Part shown: positions 6,848 through 7,950 of the stretch, piece after piece
Position numbering within the stretch: position 1 is the first letter of the stretch
How the letters are laid out: each line of letters begins with the position of its first letter
DNA from: an uncultured Collinsella sp.
GTDB taxonomy: Bacteria > Actinomycetota > Coriobacteriia > Coriobacteriales > Coriobacteriaceae
DNA length: 7,950 nt
Direction: 5' to 3'
Assembly: GCA_900553935.1 (NCBI GenBank)
Contig: USFK01000059.1
Coordinates: 1-7,950, forward strand
Notes under the pieces: model-generated
Databases searched by the model: none
The model's input: only the letters and a program-made list of their open reading frames with translations
What the model was told of the DNA's origin: nothing
Position numbers and translations under genes: made by a program

Positions 6848-6886
6848 AAGGCAAAGGCGCCGAAGCCAGTCACGGCCCCGGCGCCT
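6844..6886 (-). terminator. GC-rich hairpin terminator after the DUF4097 gene
   Basis: The arms AGGCGCCG (6855-6862) and CGGCGCCT (6879-6886) form a perfect 8-bp stem, continued after a 2x2 internal loop by three further pairs (GCC 6865-6867 with GGC 6874-6876) around a 6-base loop. On the minus strand the stem is followed by TTTGCCTTTAC, a broken U-tract, while the plus strand has none. It therefore most likely ends the DUF4097 transcript, 46 bases after that stop codon, and separates it from elp3. It lies only 19 bases before the elp3 start. The rest of the 97-base gap (6836-6932) shows nothing else. Confidence 0.6.
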
Positions 6887-6932
6887 CCATCAAAGAGTGT
6901 GTCTGTATGCACCGATCTCCGAAAACCGCCCA

Positions 6933-7829
6933 TCACTCCGAATCAAACGACATGTCGCCCGAACCGACCTTAAAACGATACGTGGCGGACTTATCACCGT
7001 TGTCGAACTCAAGATTCGAAACGGCCTCACCATCGTAGCCATCCGGGAGGAAATCGCTCTCGAAGTCACCGCTACCCAGAGTAAGGCTCGCCTTAAAGCC
7101 CGTAGAGTTCGGAACCATCATCTCCACATCGCCCGAGCCCACGGTAACATCCATCGAGTTCGCGGGGGCCTGATTCAGGTCAAACGTCACATCGCCCGAA
7201 CCAACCTCGGCGCTGAGCGCATCAGTCACGCCGCCCGCAAACTTTACATCTCCCGAGTCCAGGAAAAGATCGAAGCCATCGCAGATGATGCCGGCGATCT
7301 GCAGATCACCCGAACGTACGTGCGCGTTAACTCCCTTCAGATGTTCGGCAACACGGCGCGGCAGCTCAACCGTAACCGTGCGGTCGATTGCCTTACCGTC
7401 ATCACTTCCAAACTGGGAAACCTTGAGCGTCGAGTCCTCGACAGATGCGACGTGTTGCGCCGCGGCCTTGGAGGCATCCATACCCTTGGCAACGCGCCCC
7501 CGCTCGATAACGCGAGCCTTGTTGCCATCAACAACCTTGACGTCCACCGAAGCCGCATTGATATCGAAATCGAGGTAGCGAAACTCATCGGCATCAAAGG
7601 TCGCACTCGAAAGCTGCTGAGGCTGAGCGGAATACTTACCGCCATCGTTCAAAACATCGTCGTCAACCGCATCACCCATACCGGACAAGCCGGATGCAAT
7701 ATTGCCGAGATCCCACGGACCATCAAAATGAATCAATGTCCGCGAGGCGCCAAAGACAAGCCCAACAATAAGCACAAACGCTCCGATGCCAACGCCCAGA
7801 CGCACCTTAGATTCATGCGAGAGTTTCAT
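6933..7829 (-). CDS. DUF4097 family beta-strand-repeat protein, membrane-anchored
   Basis: This 298-residue protein has a short positive N-terminus, one hydrophobic helix (about residues 11-28, VGIGAFVLIVGLVFGAS) and a large hydrophilic part placed outside the membrane. The outer part carries the SGD-centred strand repeats of the DUF4097 (putative adhesin) family: SGD at 173-175, 192-194, 211-213, 232-234, 253-255 and 290-292, mostly 19-21 residues apart, as expected for turns of a stacked beta-helix. Residues 85-160 form a less regular beta region. No LPXTG sorting motif or lipobox is present, so anchoring is by the helix. Relatives often follow genes for PadR regulators and HAAS/DUF1700 membrane proteins; the partial upstream gene would fit. 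The start ATG is preceded by AAGGTGATG within 16 bases. The molecular role is unknown; envelope sensing or adhesion is a family-level guess. Confidence 0.85.
   Translation of the reverse strand: MKLSHESKVRLGVGIGAFVLIVGLVFGASRTLIHFDGPWDLGNIASGLSGMGDAVDDDVLNDGGKYSAQPQQLSSATFDADEFRYLDFDINAASVDVKVVDGNKARVIERGRVAKGMDASKAAAQHVASVEDSTLKVSQFGSDDGKAIDRTVTVELPRRVAEHLKGVNAHVRSGDLQIAGIICDGFDLFLDSGDVKFAGGVTDALSAEVGSGDVTFDLNQAPANSMDVTVGSGDVEMMVPNSTGFKASLTLGSGDFESDFLPDGYDGEAVSNLEFDNGDKSATYRFKVGSGDMSFDSE
6954..7313 (-). repeat. Coding array of SGD strand repeats in the DUF4097 gene
   Basis: Six units with core (G/D)SGD followed by a hydrophobic residue recur within the gene. On the plus strand they appear as recurring blocks around TCGCCCGA or TCTCCCGA. 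Unit spacing is 19, 19, 21 and 21 residues, then 37, which suggests one intermediate turn near residue 271-275 has lost its SGD (it reads NLEFDNGDK at 272-280, keeping a GD). The repeats are diverged at DNA level, so this is an old structural repeat, not a recent tandem duplication. Confidence 0.75.
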
Positions 7830-7886
7830 TATTCATCACCTTCTTTGGCGCTCGCATCAGCGGGGGTCGCGGTAGCCACGTCGGTA

Positions 7887-7950
7887 TCAACCGCATGTGA
7901 GCAAGACAAAGCCGATCGAGATGATCGAGGAAGCGATAGATGCCGGTAAA
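7887..7950 (-). CDS. C-terminal end of an unidentified membrane protein (partial; possibly HAAS/DUF1700)
   Basis: The gene enters from the right edge on the minus strand. In one frame the last residues read LPASIASSIISIGFVLLTCG before TGA at 7887-7889, a hydrophobic segment that looks like a final membrane helix. A second frame stops at TAA 7829-7831, overlapping the DUF4097 ATG by one base (TAATG), and its last part reads VDTDVATATPADASAKEGDE, which looks like a coding charged tail. Upstream of that tail the second frame is Arg/Ser-rich and unconvincing. Either the gene truly ends at 7887, leaving 57 bases to the next gene, or one base is missing or extra near 7885-7895 and the true gene extends to 7829. 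A HAAS/DUF1700 identity is inferred only from its position before DUF4097; the visible sequence is too short to prove it. Confidence 0.4.
   Translation of the reverse strand, partial: LPASIASSIISIGFVLLTCG

Noticed and set aside
6954..7313. CRISPR or tandem repeat suggested by recurring TCGCCCGA blocks
   Set aside because: The blocks are in-frame codons for the SGD turns of the DUF4097 protein, with diverged spacing sequence, not identical repeats with spacers.

Overview
The window reads as ordinary chromosomal DNA from a GC-rich bacterium. GC-rich third positions, Gram-positive-type ribosome binding sites, a stand-alone bacterial Elp3 and a DUF4097 wall/membrane protein suggest an actinobacterium, most likely of the Coriobacteriia (Collinsella/Olsenella-like). 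That placement is an inference from style, not from a marker gene. I see no rRNA, tRNA, CRISPR array, insertion sequence or phage gene.

Left part, plus strand (1-4020): three genes form a probable DNA-processing or anti-phage cassette. First is the C-terminal end of a protein that looks like a TerB-C (tellurite-resistance-associated) domain protein; its reading frame appears broken near position 45-60. It overlaps by 8 bases a 431-residue P-loop ATPase of the BREX ATP-binding family (DUF2791, BrxD-like). After a 116-base gap with a strong hairpin and an imperfect direct repeat comes an 814-residue Lhr-like superfamily 2 helicase (BrxHI-like). In type 2 BREX (Pgl) systems BrxD and BrxHI occur together; here they stand next to a TerB protein, with no methylase (PglX) or phosphatase (PglZ) in view. 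This is the most interesting part of the window.

Right part, minus strand (4049-7950): convergent to the helicase is a two-gene unit, elp3 (radical SAM/acetyltransferase tRNA-U34 modification enzyme) followed directly by a membrane-anchored spermidine-synthase-fold protein (TAA of elp3 abuts the ATG). Elp3 may be translated from a leaderless mRNA: a TACAAT box lies exactly 7 to 12 bases before its ATG, just after a GC-rich hairpin that probably terminates the preceding gene. Upstream lies a DUF4097 beta-strand-repeat protein with six SGD repeats and an N-terminal membrane helix, preceded by the hydrophobic end of another gene that leaves the window. That last gene also looks as if two frames should be joined, so both window ends carry frameshift-like signals.
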